A stretch of DNA of 32,364 nucleotides from Chitinophagaceae bacterium (GCA_013694745.1 JACDBU010000166.1:1-32364); one strand, 5' to 3'; numbered from the stretch's first letter, positions 14,951 through 23,607 are shown. Translations and numbers: made by a program. Notes: a model not told the origin generated them from the letters alone.

Positions 14951-16492
14951 ATGCTCGTAAAAACCTTTGGGAGTGCAGTGTATGGAGTTGAAGCCATCAC
15001 CATTACTGTTGAAGTTAATGTTAGCAGCGGCAAATTTACTTCAATTGTTGGCCTTGCAGATAATGCAGTAAAGGAAAGCATGGAAAGAATGGAAAGTGCC
15101 ATCAAAGCAAACGGTTATCATTTTCCGCGCATAAAAGTTGTTGTAAATCTTGCCCCTGCGGATATACGGAAAAGTGGTACCGCCTTCGATCTGCCAATTG
15201 CTATTGGAACCCTTGCTGCTTCCGAACAATTAGAAAATCCTGAAAAGCTTTTGGATTATGTGATCATGGGAGAACTTAGTCTGGACGGTACCGTTAGGCC
15301 TATCAAAGGCGCCTTGCCCATTGCCATCCAGGCACGAAAAGAAAATTTTAAAGGGCTCATTCTCCCAAAAGAAAATGCACGCGAGGCTGCCATGGTTAAT
15401 AATTTGCAAGTGTATGGTGTGGGTCATATTTTAGATGTGATCAGTTTTTTTATTGATGAAAATTCATTGGCGCCCACGGTTGTAAATACCAGGGAAGAAT
15501 TTGCAAATGCACAAAGCGATTATGAAATTGATTTTTGTGATGTAAAAGGGCAGGAAAATATAAAACGTGCTTTGGAAATAGCGGCTGCAGGCGGGCATAA
15601 TGCCATTTTAATTGGCCCGCCTGGCGCTGGCAAAACTATGCTGGCAAAGCGTTTGCCTACAATTCTTCCGCCACTTACTTTACCGGAAGCCCTGGAGACT
15701 ACAAAAATTCACAGCGTGGCGGGCAAGCTTCCCGAAAATGCAACACTCATTTCTAAACGCCCTTTTCGTTCACCGCACCATACCATTTCCGATGCTGGTT
15801 TAGTGGGTGGCGGAGGCATTCCACAACCGGGTGAAATTTCACTGGCGCATAACGGTGTTTTATTTTTAGATGAATTACCCGAATTTAAAAGAACGGTTTT
15901 GGAAGTTATGCGGCAACCAATGGAGGAAAGAAAAATTACCATCTCGCGGGCAAAAGTTGCGCTCGAGTTTCCTGCAAGTTTTATGCTCATTGCATCTATG
16001 AATCCATGCCCTTGTGGTTTTTACAATCATCCCGAAAAAGAATGCAGTTGCCCACCCGGTGCGGTTCAGAAATACCTGAATAAAATTTCCGGTCCGCTTT
16101 TAGATCGGATCGATCTGCATGTAGAGGTTACGCCTGTTGCATTTACAGAATTATCATCAACGCAAATATTTGAAAAAAGCGAACGCATAAGAGAACGTGT
16201 TATTGCGGCCATGGATAAACAGGCAGAGCGCTATAAAAATAATCCCGGCGTTTATTGCAATGCACAGATGAGCAGTAAAATGCTTAAGGAAATTTGCGTG
16301 ATATCTCAGGCTGGTTCCAATCTTTTAAAAGTGGCCATGGAAAAATTAAATCTTTCTGCAAGAGCGTACGACAGGATCTTAAAAGTTAGCAGAACCATTG
16401 CAGACTTAGCCGGAAGTGATGAAATAAAAGTTGAACATCTTGCTGAGGCCATCCAGTATCGCAGCCTGGACAGGGAAGGATGGGCAGGGTAA
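14951..16492 (+). CDS. YifB/ComM family Mg-chelatase-like AAA+ ATPase
   Basis: 513 residues, the usual length. The N-terminal domain has the Lon-protease-like fold (LVKTFGSAVYGVEAITITVEVN ... IVGLADNAVKESMERM ... VVNLAPADIRKSGTAFDLPIA). The AAA+ domain has Walker A IGPPGAGKTMLA, Walker B VLFLDELPEF, the sensor segment IASMNPCPCG and a Cys-rich loop (CPCGFYNHPEKECSCPPG) that probably binds zinc. The C-terminal helical lid contains LSARAYDRILKVSRTIADL. In Haemophilus and Vibrio ComM is a hexameric helicase that helps branch migration during natural transformation; the same role is inferred. The 95-base gap upstream contains a GGTAA-T-TTACC palindrome (14929-14939) whose function is unknown. Confidence 0.95.
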   Translation: MLVKTFGSAVYGVEAITITVEVNVSSGKFTSIVGLADNAVKESMERMESAIKANGYHFPRIKVVVNLAPADIRKSGTAFDLPIAIGTLAASEQLENPEKLLDYVIMGELSLDGTVRPIKGALPIAIQARKENFKGLILPKENAREAAMVNNLQVYGVGHILDVISFFIDENSLAPTVVNTREEFANAQSDYEIDFCDVKGQENIKRALEIAAAGGHNAILIGPPGAGKTMLAKRLPTILPPLTLPEALETTKIHSVAGKLPENATLISKRPFRSPHHTISDAGLVGGGGIPQPGEISLAHNGVLFLDELPEFKRTVLEVMRQPMEERKITISRAKVALEFPASFMLIASMNPCPCGFYNHPEKECSCPPGAVQKYLNKISGPLLDRIDLHVEVTPVAFTELSSTQIFEKSERIRERVIAAMDKQAERYKNNPGVYCNAQMSSKMLKEICVISQAGSNLLKVAMEKLNLSARAYDRILKVSRTIADLAGSDEIKVEHLAEAIQYRSLDREGWAG

Positions 16493-16552
16493 CATGCTGG
16501 TACCTGTTTTTCAATAATTTATATTCTCGTAAATTGCATTCTAATTTTTTCT

Positions 16553-18373
16553 ATGAAATTATTGATGTCGTATTTAAGGCCGTATCGCTGGCTTGTAGCG
16601 TTGGCATTAGGACTTGCTGCAGTGAACCAGATTTTTTCAATGCTGGATCCACTGATCTTTGGTAAGCTATATGATAAATTTGCTATCCATCCCACACAGG
16701 TGGGGCATTTAGATAAACTGCATCACTTTATTGTTGAAAGAGAAAGAAGCCATTCAGAATTTGTATGGGGCGTAATGGGTTACCTCGGGCTGCTTATCAG
16801 CGTAGCTATGATCTCGCGAATAGCAAAAGCATTCCAGGATTATTTCAGCAATGTTATTGTTCAAAAATTCGGCGCCAAACTTTTTACCGAAGGTTTACAA
16901 CATTCAATGAAATTGCCTTACCAGGATTTTGAAGACCAACGCAGCGGTGAAACATTATCTATACTTACAAAAGCGAGAACAGATACGGAAAGGTTCATCG
17001 TTTCATTTATCAATATAATATTTGGTCTTTTTGTAGGGATCATTGTGGTAACGGTTTATTCATTTTCATTGCATTGGGCTATAATGCCGGTTTTTGTGGG
17101 AGGCATTATTTTATTATCCCTGCTTACGAGCATCCTCAGCAAGAAAATAAAAGTGATACAAAAAAATATTGTAAAAGAAACCACTTCCCTAGCGGGTTCC
17201 ACAACCGAATCTTTGCGGAATATTGAACTGGTTAAAAGTCTCGGACTTACGGGGCAGGAAGTAAAAAGGCTGAATAATAATACTTATAAAATCCTTGGCC
17301 TCGAATTAAGAAAAGTAAAAAGCATACGCTCCATCAGCTTTATCCAGGGCACTTTTGTAAACCTTTTACGGCAATCCATTATGTTCATGTTATTGATGCT
17401 TGTATTTGGTAATGTGATCACACCGGGACAGGTTATGACCCTCACCTTTTATTCATTTTTTATTTTCGGACCTTTACAGGAAATAGGCAACATCATAATT
17501 TCTTACAGGGAAACAGAAGCCTCCCTTAATAATTTTGATGTGCTCATGAAAAAAGCACCTGAGCTTAAACCCCTTACGCCTACTCATTTTGGCGCCATTG
17601 AAGAGCTGGAGTTCGTGAATGTAAAATTCAAACATCAGTCTGCCACACAGCCTGCCCTTAACAACATAAGCTTTGATGTTAAGACTGGCGAAACCATTGC
17701 ATTTGTTGGTCCCTCCGGTTCGGGCAAAACAACTTTGGTAAAATTGCTGGTGGGATTATACATACCACTTGAAGGAAAAATATTATACAATAACATTGAT
17801 GGAAAAGATATAGATTTCGATACACTTCGTACACAGATCGGCTTTGTAACGCAGGATACGCAACTGTTTGCAGGTTCCATAAAAGAAAATTTATTATTTG
17901 TAAATCCTGATGCAACAGATGCCGACGTGCTCGATGTTTTACAAAAGGCTTCCTGCACCAGCCTGCTTTCCCGCGCTGATAACGGTATCGATACCCTGAT
18001 CGGTGAAGGCGGCATAAAAATTTCGGGCGGAGAAAAGCAAAGACTATCTATTGCCAGGGCACTCCTGCGCAAGCCGCATTTACTGATATTTGATGAAGCA
18101 ACTTCTTCCCTTGATTCACTCACCGAAGAAGAAATTACCAATACGATCAAAAAAGTTTCATCGCAACAGGAGCAGATAACCGTTTTGATCGCGCACAGGC
18201 TCAGTACCATCATGCATGCAGACAGGATATATGTTTTGGAAAAAGGGGATGTTATAGAAACAGGCACCCATGAAAGTCTAATTGGCCAGATGGGATTATA
18301 TTATGCAATGTGGCGCCAGCAGATAGGAGAAAGAAAAAAAATTGCAGAGCCACCGGCGCCTGTTATGAATTAA
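16553..18373 (+). CDS. ABC transporter, fused permease and ATPase (exporter type)
   Basis: 606-residue half-transporter. Residues 1-320 form a six-helix type I exporter membrane domain (for example LVALALGLAAVNQIF, VMGYLGLLISVAMIS, FGLFVGIIVVTVYS, QSIMFMLLMLVFGNVI). The ATPase follows with Walker A VGPSGSGKTTL, Q-loop GFVTQDTQLFAG, signature ISGGEKQRLSIARAL, Walker B LLIFDEATSSLDS and the His switch IAHRLST. It probably works as a homodimer in the inner membrane. Substrate is unknown; lipid or multidrug export are both usual for the group. It starts 60 bases after the comM-like gene and is followed by an inverted repeat at 18393-18411. It is not a candidate ATPase for the metal-uptake permease further on, because importer ATPases are separate soluble proteins. 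Confidence 0.93.
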   Translation: MKLLMSYLRPYRWLVALALGLAAVNQIFSMLDPLIFGKLYDKFAIHPTQVGHLDKLHHFIVERERSHSEFVWGVMGYLGLLISVAMISRIAKAFQDYFSNVIVQKFGAKLFTEGLQHSMKLPYQDFEDQRSGETLSILTKARTDTERFIVSFINIIFGLFVGIIVVTVYSFSLHWAIMPVFVGGIILLSLLTSILSKKIKVIQKNIVKETTSLAGSTTESLRNIELVKSLGLTGQEVKRLNNNTYKILGLELRKVKSIRSISFIQGTFVNLLRQSIMFMLLMLVFGNVITPGQVMTLTFYSFFIFGPLQEIGNIIISYRETEASLNNFDVLMKKAPELKPLTPTHFGAIEELEFVNVKFKHQSATQPALNNISFDVKTGETIAFVGPSGSGKTTLVKLLVGLYIPLEGKILYNNIDGKDIDFDTLRTQIGFVTQDTQLFAGSIKENLLFVNPDATDADVLDVLQKASCTSLLSRADNGIDTLIGEGGIKISGGEKQRLSIARALLRKPHLLIFDEATSSLDSLTEEEITNTIKKVSSQQEQITVLIAHRLSTIMHADRIYVLEKGDVIETGTHESLIGQMGLYYAMWRQQIGERKKIAEPPAPVMN

Positions 18374-18392
18374 GACAAAAAAAATTGCCCTC

Positions 18393-18411
18393 TTACTTTA
18401 TAACAAAGTAA
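18393..18411. repeat. perfect 7-bp inverted repeat between the ABC exporter and DUF983 genes
   Basis: TTACTTT and AAAGTAA flank a 5-base spacer (ATAAC). No T-run follows on the plus strand, so it is not a standard terminator. It lies 26 bases upstream of the DUF983 start and may be an operator or RNA hairpin. Confidence 0.4.
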
Positions 18412-18436
18412 TGAAGATGAAAAATTAAACCTGCAA

Positions 18437-18886
18437 ATGATCCTTCATAAAAAACCCAGACCTAATTTATTGTGGAGCATCCTCACTATGCGCTGTCCTA
18501 AATGCAGGAGGGGAAACTTATTTACACATACAAATCCTTTCAGAAAATTAAGCCTTTCCTATATGCTTGACATGCCTGTATCCTGCCCTGTTTGCAAACA
18601 AAAATTTGATCTTGAACCAGGCTTCTGGTATGGAACGGGCTACGTTAGTTATGGTCTTGCTGTTTTAATTTCGGCTATAACATTCATTGCCTGGTGGATC
18701 ATAATCGGCATTTCAATAAACGACAACCGTGTTTTTTACTGGCTTGGTTTTAACGCAGTTTTAATCCTGGTAATTCAGCCATGGCTTATGCAGTTTAGCA
18801 GGGCAGTTTATATTTATTTTTTTATACGCTACGATGAGCATTATGAAAACAGTGCGTCCAATGAACTTCACCTCGATGAAAAATAA
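18437..18886 (+). CDS. DUF983 membrane protein with zinc ribbon
   Basis: 149 residues. A treble-clef or zinc-ribbon-like motif is formed by MRCPKCRRGNLF and SCPVCKQKFDLEPG (two CPxC pairs about 30 residues apart), followed by FWYGTGYVSYGLAVLISAITFIAWW and a second helix VLILVIQPWLMQFSRAVYI. This order of Cys pairs, the GFWYGTGY linker and two transmembrane helices is the DUF983 pattern. Function not known; in Proteobacteria members lie near respiratory genes, but no such neighbour is present here. The cupin gene follows after 34 bases. Confidence 0.88.
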   Translation: MILHKKPRPNLLWSILTMRCPKCRRGNLFTHTNPFRKLSLSYMLDMPVSCPVCKQKFDLEPGFWYGTGYVSYGLAVLISAITFIAWWIIIGISINDNRVFYWLGFNAVLILVIQPWLMQFSRAVYIYFFIRYDEHYENSASNELHLDEK

Positions 18887-18920
18887 AATAAATTATCAGC
18901 ACATAATTTAATATTATTTT

Positions 18921-19451
18921 ATGGCCGTTTATATAAACAATGACCCGAAAGTTATCAGGCACATCCTCCATGATGATGGCCGGTTTCCTAACAGCAGCTT
19001 GTTTGTTCTTATTTACAAAAATGCCTTTTATTTACCTGAAGAAGAGGCTGCATCAGTAATTGAAGGGACCTTTAAAAATAATGACTGGGGAAATTTATGG
19101 AGAAACGGAATCTATGATTATCATCATTTCCACAGCAACACACACGAAGTGCTTGGCGTTTATGAAGGCGAAACCACTGTACAATTAGGCGGACCAAATG
19201 GTATATCAGAAAAGCTAGAGCGGGGAGATGTAATAATTATTCCCGCTGGTGTAGCGCATAAAAATATTGAAGCAGGAAAAGATTTTAAATGTGTGGGTGC
19301 ATATCCGGAGGGGAAAGATTTCGATATTAAAAAAGGTGATCCTACGGAGCGACCAGAAGCCGATAAAAATATAAACGAGGTATTGTTGCCGGAAAATGAT
19401 CCGGTGTATGGGGAAACAGGATTATTAATGTTGAACTGGGAAATGCAGTGA
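18921..19451 (+). CDS. YjlB-like cupin-domain protein
   Basis: 176-residue single-domain cupin. Motif 1 is HHFHSNTHEVLGVYEGE with the metal ligands H69, H71 and E76; motif 2 is GDVIIIPAGVAHKN with the last His ligand. This fits the YjlB family of cytosolic cupins, whose reaction is not known. A mononuclear metal site is expected. The last segment (EVLLPENDPVYGETGLLMLNW) resembles the family's C-terminus. The gene is convergent with the acid phosphatase: only four bases separate the two stop codons, so the transcripts must overlap or share a bidirectional end. Confidence 0.85.
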   Translation: MAVYINNDPKVIRHILHDDGRFPNSSLFVLIYKNAFYLPEEEAASVIEGTFKNNDWGNLWRNGIYDYHHFHSNTHEVLGVYEGETTVQLGGPNGISEKLERGDVIIIPAGVAHKNIEAGKDFKCVGAYPEGKDFDIKKGDPTERPEADKNINEVLLPENDPVYGETGLLMLNWEMQ

Positions 19452-19455
19452 AATT

Positions 19456-20247
19456 CTAATAGCCAATTAATTTATTTTCTCGCTTTTCTTCTTTCTGCTG
19501 CGGCGTTAATTTTCTTTCATAATCGTATAATGCATTCTCCCATTCACCATACGTACTGTTAGGTAAAACAATAAATTTATCGCCCCAGTCTTTTCTTACT
19601 TTATCAACTTCCGTTTTACGGTCGGCAATATTTTTAGTCTCAAAAAATTGCGTAAAATCATTTAAGTTATCTCCCAGCAGCATTACCACTTTATATTTTC
19701 CCATAACCCTCTGCCGCCTGGTTTCTTTTGAAGATGTATTGGATGAGAACATCATGTGTGCTGTATCTGCATTGGGTAATTGTAATTTTTTTAAATTCTG
19801 CAGGGTTGCCATTACCTGGGATGTATCGCGGTTGCTGATGTAAAAAATAGTGAGTCCTTTTGTATGCGCCCATTGCAAAAATGCAGCAGCCCCGGGTACT
19901 TCAGTTGCAGCCGACTGGTTCACCCACCGTTTCCATTCTGCACTGCTATATTCTTTTCCGTCTTTTATGAGATTTGCTTCCGAGTAGCTGTTATCAAGAA
20001 TGGTTTCATCCAGGTCTGTGATTATTGCGCGTTTTTCATGGCGTCTTTTTTTTAAAGCAGAGATACGAATCTCCGCAATGTTAAAAGCCTGGTAACACAA
20101 TGCCCTGTATTCCGCTGCAGTTTGCTGCCATAAAACCGGGAGTTGTTTAAGCGACTCTTCGCTGCTGCGGCGCATGTAAGTACTATCCTGTGATTGTACC
20201 GTAAGAAAATCAAAAAGAATAAAACCGAAAAAAAAGAATCTTTTCAT
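19456..20247 (-). CDS. class C acid phosphatase, 5'-nucleotidase e(P4) family (HAD IIIB)
   Basis: 263 residues with a signal peptide (MKRFFFFGFILFDFLTVQS, cleavage probably before QD). The HAD nucleophile motif is ITDLDETILDNS with D78 and D80; the downstream Thr/Ser motif is FYISNRDTS and the later acidic motif LLGDNLNDF. Members hydrolyse nucleoside monophosphates outside the cytoplasm, with Mg. Haemophilus e(P4) is a lipoprotein, but there is no Cys in the signal region here, so it is probably soluble in the periplasm. It begins 43 bases after the metal-permease stop on the same strand and may be the fourth gene of the metal operon. A 6-bp inverted repeat (20249-20254 with 20265-20270) sits just upstream of its start. 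Confidence 0.9.
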   Translation of the reverse strand: MKRFFFFGFILFDFLTVQSQDSTYMRRSSEESLKQLPVLWQQTAAEYRALCYQAFNIAEIRISALKKRRHEKRAIITDLDETILDNSYSEANLIKDGKEYSSAEWKRWVNQSAATEVPGAAAFLQWAHTKGLTIFYISNRDTSQVMATLQNLKKLQLPNADTAHMMFSSNTSSKETRRQRVMGKYKVVMLLGDNLNDFTQFFETKNIADRKTEVDKVRKDWGDKFIVLPNSTYGEWENALYDYERKLTPQQKEEKRENKLIGY

Positions 20248-20290
20248 GGATGCTTTTTATAAATGAAGCATATCAATCATGTACATTGAA

Positions 20291-21154
20291 TCAAATATCA
20301 GCTGCAATTATATTTTCATTTGCTTTGCGATTTTTCTTATTGCCCAGCCCCGAAAATATCCTGTAAAGCGCGGCTAAAATAAAAATAACTCCCAGCACTA
20401 CAACAATGGATGAGCCTGCCGGGAAATCATAATGGAAAGAAAAATTTAATCCAAAAAATCCTCCCAGGATACTTATCACAATTGCGATAATTAATACAGC
20501 TGCTTTATTTTTTGTGATCATAATTGCGGAAACCGCGGGTATGATGAGGTAAGAGAAAACGGGAATAACCCCATTTATCTTTACAGCAAAAACAATAGCG
20601 AGACCGATCGAAATATAGAATAAAAAATTCCAGATATTGAAAATTCCAACCAAATGATTTACACCATTTTCAAAAGATTCCGTTAAAGCAAAAAACTTTT
20701 TAAAAAATACCAGTTGCAAAAGCAAAAGCGCGCCGAAAACAACTGCAACCAATTTTATTTGTTCCCAGCTAACGGAAAGAATATTTCCAAACAATACTTC
20801 CTGGATATCAGAGTCTCCATGCGCGGTTTTGGAAATGAGTAAAACCGTTAGGGCAGATGCGAAAGCGTATAAAATTCCAATGATAGCCTCTTGTTTTAAG
20901 CGCTTATCTCTTATGTTTATAAATGACATTAACAAGGCGCCCGATAGGGTAAATATGAGTGGTATGGAGGTTACGCCTGTTCCGATAAAAGCTGCAAAGG
21001 CAACACCGAGTGAAGATATCTGGCCCAATGCGAGGTCAACAAAAACTATTCCCCTGCCAACAACATGAACGCCTAAATAAGATAATAGAACACCTGTTAT
21101 AATTGCTGCCGCAAAGGCCTGAACCATAAAGGGTAGCTGGAACATTTCAAACAT
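20291..21154 (-). CDS. metal ABC transporter permease (ZnuB/MntB family)
   Basis: 287 residues with about eight hydrophobic segments. Family features are the early GVHVVGRGIVFVDLALGQISSLGVAFA, the EAIIGILYAFASALTVLL segment, and SYLIIPAVSAIMITKN near the end, all typical of permeases of zinc or manganese importers. A dimer of this protein should form the inner-membrane channel fed by the substrate-binding protein encoded 45 bases upstream. No ATPase gene of the ZnuC type is present on either side. The C-terminus (RIFSGLGNKKNRKANENI) is cytoplasmic and basic. Metal specificity (Zn or Mn) cannot be read from the sequence. Confidence 0.93.
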   Translation of the reverse strand: MFEMFQLPFMVQAFAAAIITGVLLSYLGVHVVGRGIVFVDLALGQISSLGVAFAAFIGTGVTSIPLIFTLSGALLMSFINIRDKRLKQEAIIGILYAFASALTVLLISKTAHGDSDIQEVLFGNILSVSWEQIKLVAVVFGALLLLQLVFFKKFFALTESFENGVNHLVGIFNIWNFLFYISIGLAIVFAVKINGVIPVFSYLIIPAVSAIMITKNKAAVLIIAIVISILGGFFGLNFSFHYDFPAGSSIVVVLGVIFILAALYRIFSGLGNKKNRKANENIIAADI

Positions 21155-21199
21155 CGAAAATAATTTTGCAACTAATTTAATAAAAAGATATTATTCTCT

Positions 21200-22102
21200 T
21201 CATTTTAAAACTGCGGTAAGGGCATTGATATCATAATCAAATAGATCAAAATAATTTTTTATTGTGGGAAAGGCTCCTGAAGAAGTTGCCAGGGTTAATT
21301 CTTTCACCCCCGTTTGTTTTGCCACTACATCCGATGAAGAAGTTGTAAAATAAGGCGATGAGATGATCACTTTAATTTTATCTGCCTGAACTTCTCTTAT
21401 CACTTTAACCAATTGTGAAGGTGAAGGCGGGATGCCGGGTTTTGGTTCCATAAAATCAACTATCTGTAATCCAAAACGCCTTTCAAAATAAACCCATTCG
21501 TTATGGTAGGCAATTATTTTTGATCCTTTATAAGGAGCCATTTTTATTTGCCATTCTTTTAGCTTCGCATCGATGCGGTCGAAAAAATCATACAGGTTTT
21601 TTTCATAAAAGCTTTTATTAACGGGGTCAATTCTTTCAAGGCCGTTTGCGATATTGCGGGCAATAACTTTTCCATTTAGGGGATCAAGCCAGTAATGCGG
21701 GTTGCCATAAATATGAATATCGCCTTCGCCCCTGTTAGATGAACTGGGAACCTGTAATAAGCCAATGCCTTCCGATGCATCAACATACCCGGGAGAGCCT
21801 TTTTGAATTTTTGAATTTCTTGAGCTGCTTAATAATTGTGGTGACCATCCTGTTTCCAGGTCAAGCCCAACTGTTACGAATAAATTTGCATTTGATAAAC
21901 TAATGATATAGCTCGGCTTTGGATCAACAAAATGCGGATTCTGGTAACCGGTAGCGATAGACGTTACTGAAACTTTATTGCCGCCAATTAGTTCGGTAAT
22001 ACTCCTGAGATCCATTGTGGTAGTAACCACCTTTATGGTTCCGGCACCGGCACTAAAGATCATAATGAATGTAAAAAAGCAGAAATTCAAAACTCTTTTC
22101 AT
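21200..22102 (-). CDS. metal ABC transporter substrate-binding protein (ZnuA/MntC family)
   Basis: 300-residue cluster 9 (A-I) binding protein with signal peptide MKRVLNFCFFTFIMIFSAGAG. Likely metal ligands are H57 (GYQNPHFVDP), the His in GNPHYWLDP and the His in IIAYHNEWVYF; the fourth is usually an acidic residue in the C-terminal lobe. The long helix linking the lobes corresponds to LERIDPVNKSFYEKNLYDFFDR. The His-rich flexible loop seen in many ZnuA proteins is absent; only a short GEGDIHIYGNPH segment sits there. There is no lipobox Cys directly after the signal region, so it is likely free in the periplasm. It comes between the outer-membrane channel gene and the permease gene on one strand. 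Confidence 0.93.
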   Translation of the reverse strand: MKRVLNFCFFTFIMIFSAGAGTIKVVTTTMDLRSITELIGGNKVSVTSIATGYQNPHFVDPKPSYIISLSNANLFVTVGLDLETGWSPQLLSSSRNSKIQKGSPGYVDASEGIGLLQVPSSSNRGEGDIHIYGNPHYWLDPLNGKVIARNIANGLERIDPVNKSFYEKNLYDFFDRIDAKLKEWQIKMAPYKGSKIIAYHNEWVYFERRFGLQIVDFMEPKPGIPPSPSQLVKVIREVQADKIKVIISSPYFTTSSSDVVAKQTGVKELTLATSSGAFPTIKNYFDLFDYDINALTAVLK

Positions 22103-22150
22103 AATATTTATTTTTTAAAATTATCACATTTCAAATACCAAATTCCCGCA

Positions 22151-23323
22151 TCAGTACTGATGTGCGCCGTGTGCGCCTATCACAAAAATCCAGCGTATCC
22201 AGGCCTGGTAATATCTTGGCTGGGTATTATCTTCTGTTGTTTTACCTTCAAATTCCATCTTTGAAAATTCTGTAGCCAGCCAGCCGGCTGTTAAAGAATA
22301 AGCCTGCTCTACAATATTTTTATTATAAGGTTTTTCGGCATAATCATACCGCCCTGTTAAAAACCAGCGCTTGCCGGTTTGGTATTCGATAAATGAATAC
22401 AATCCAAACGTATTCTGTTTTTGATTGTTTAAATATTTTGCATTGCTGTAAAAAAATTCATTTTGCCAGGTTAATGAATGGTATGTATTGAGCTGAACCG
22501 GTTTCCATTTGTAAGTAAGATCGCCGGCAGCAATATTGGTTGTTGCAGCAGAATCATTAGGGCCTGTAACACCGGTGATACCTAGCTCCAGCGTGGCATT
22601 ATCACTTAGCGTGAAAAAATTCTTGAGATGGGCGAGATAAATAAATTGATTGTTATCTCCGCGGTGAAAGCTTGGAGATTCAGAAGCACCAGCAGTTCCC
22701 TGGAAGATCAATTCCTGGTAAAATGTTTTGGTAGGCACCAGCCAGCTTAATGAAACTCCTTCATCGTTTAAGCCTTCATGACCAAAATAATTTACATATG
22801 CGTTTGGCAGGTCAACAAATGGAAGTGCGTGTGCATGAACAGGATTTATCCTGCCAAGTGCTTCTTTAAATTTACCCGCCTTTAACTGCAGTTTTGCCGG
22901 AAGCGACAGCGTTGTAAGGTATCCTTCCTCTACATCGATGCCATATTTGTGCGTATCAGGATCTCTTGATAATGAAAGAAAAAAATCTGCTCTTATATAA
23001 GGATCAACTATGGATTGCAGGGATATCTCTGTTTCATTAAGGTAAGCGTCAAAATTCTTTTTGCCCTGGCTGTTGTAGGAAGTTTGAAAATCCCCGATAA
23101 CCCCTATATCCGGGTTGGCTGAGAGTCCTGAACGGGTTTGTTGTGGGGCTGGCTGCGTAACCGGGTTATTATTCAACATCTGTGCCTCTATCTGTTTCTG
23201 GAGAATAGAATCTGCGGCAGTACTGTCTTTAACGGTTTGCCCGTTGGTTGTATTAATGAATAAAATAACTGAAAAAATGAGTAATGAAAACCCCTGGAAC
23301 CGGGATCTAAGAAGATGATTCAT
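22151..23323 (-). CDS. outer-membrane channel-like protein of the metal-uptake operon
   Basis: 390 residues from ATG 23323, which is followed by a signal peptide (FSLLIFSVILFINTTNGQ). The frame is open to 23422, but that start lies upstream of the promoter and within the candidate operator. The mature N-terminus is Gln/Pro rich (QIEAQMLNNNPVTQPAPQQ), followed by amphipathic barrel strands (IGVIGDFQTSYNS, AYLNETEISLQS, LQLKAGKFKEALGRINP, YNKNIVEQAYSLTAGWLA) ending in RYYQAWIRWIFVIGAHGAHQY. His-rich spots NPVHAHALPF and the C-terminal GAHGAH may contact metal. It resembles porin-like proteins found beside zinc transporters; not a TonB-dependent receptor, since no plug domain is visible. A role as passive metal pore is inferred from position. 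Confidence 0.75.
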   Translation of the reverse strand: MNHLLRSRFQGFSLLIFSVILFINTTNGQTVKDSTAADSILQKQIEAQMLNNNPVTQPAPQQTRSGLSANPDIGVIGDFQTSYNSQGKKNFDAYLNETEISLQSIVDPYIRADFFLSLSRDPDTHKYGIDVEEGYLTTLSLPAKLQLKAGKFKEALGRINPVHAHALPFVDLPNAYVNYFGHEGLNDEGVSLSWLVPTKTFYQELIFQGTAGASESPSFHRGDNNQFIYLAHLKNFFTLSDNATLELGITGVTGPNDSAATTNIAAGDLTYKWKPVQLNTYHSLTWQNEFFYSNAKYLNNQKQNTFGLYSFIEYQTGKRWFLTGRYDYAEKPYNKNIVEQAYSLTAGWLATEFSKMEFEGKTTEDNTQPRYYQAWIRWIFVIGAHGAHQY

Positions 23324-23402
23324 TTGGTAAAAATATTTCGTTATGTTTTTGATTATGGGTGACAGTGAAAATGAAAAACGATGTTCTTTCAGGTTAGGAT
23401 AG

Positions 23403-23410
23403 CAAATGTA
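23403..23410 (-). promoter_or_regulatory. -7 promoter element of the metal-uptake operon
   Basis: On the minus strand the sequence is TACATTTG, an exact TAnnTTTG match, about 80 bases upstream of the channel gene ATG at 23323. It places the transcription start near 23397 and supports the downstream start codon. No exact -33 TTTG is present at the usual spacing; that area is occupied by the inverted repeat. Confidence 0.55.
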
Positions 23411-23415
23411 AAAAC

Positions 23416-23438
23416 TTAACATGCTATTAAAATGTTAA
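23416..23438. promoter_or_regulatory. candidate operator: inverted repeat TTAACAT-N9-ATGTTAA
   Basis: Two perfect 7-base arms (23416-23422 and 23432-23438) flank a 9-base spacer. The repeat lies 6 to 28 bases upstream of the -7 element of the metal operon, covering the spacer and -33 position, where a repressor would block sigma binding. A Fur/Zur- or DtxR/MntR-type metalloregulator is the natural guess. Confidence 0.45.
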
Positions 23439-23607
23439 TACCCCGGGCTGGCGGCTTAAATTTAAATTGCGTGCAGCAAATCTTTGGCTATTTGCGTATC
23501 TGGCTATTTATGCAAAATATCTGATAAAGATTATTAAATTTGTTGTTACAGGCTAGTTACGGTTTTATCGTATTGTAAATTATCAAGTCATTTTTTAAAT
23601 TATAGTC

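Larger units (their letters stand above)
23324..23607. promoter_or_regulatory. divergent control region between the metal-uptake operon and the HU gene
   Basis: This 284-base AT-rich gap separates two divergent genes. On the minus strand it holds the -7 element and inverted repeat described separately. On the plus side no exact TAnnTTTG was found for the HU gene; a TTTG at 23539-23542 is the only -33-like candidate. No small open frame was convincing. Confidence 0.6.

Noticed and set aside
17635-18267. 210-codon open frame on the minus strand
   Set aside because: It lies entirely opposite the ATPase domain of the ABC exporter, has no recognisable domain and its composition is that of an antisense shadow.
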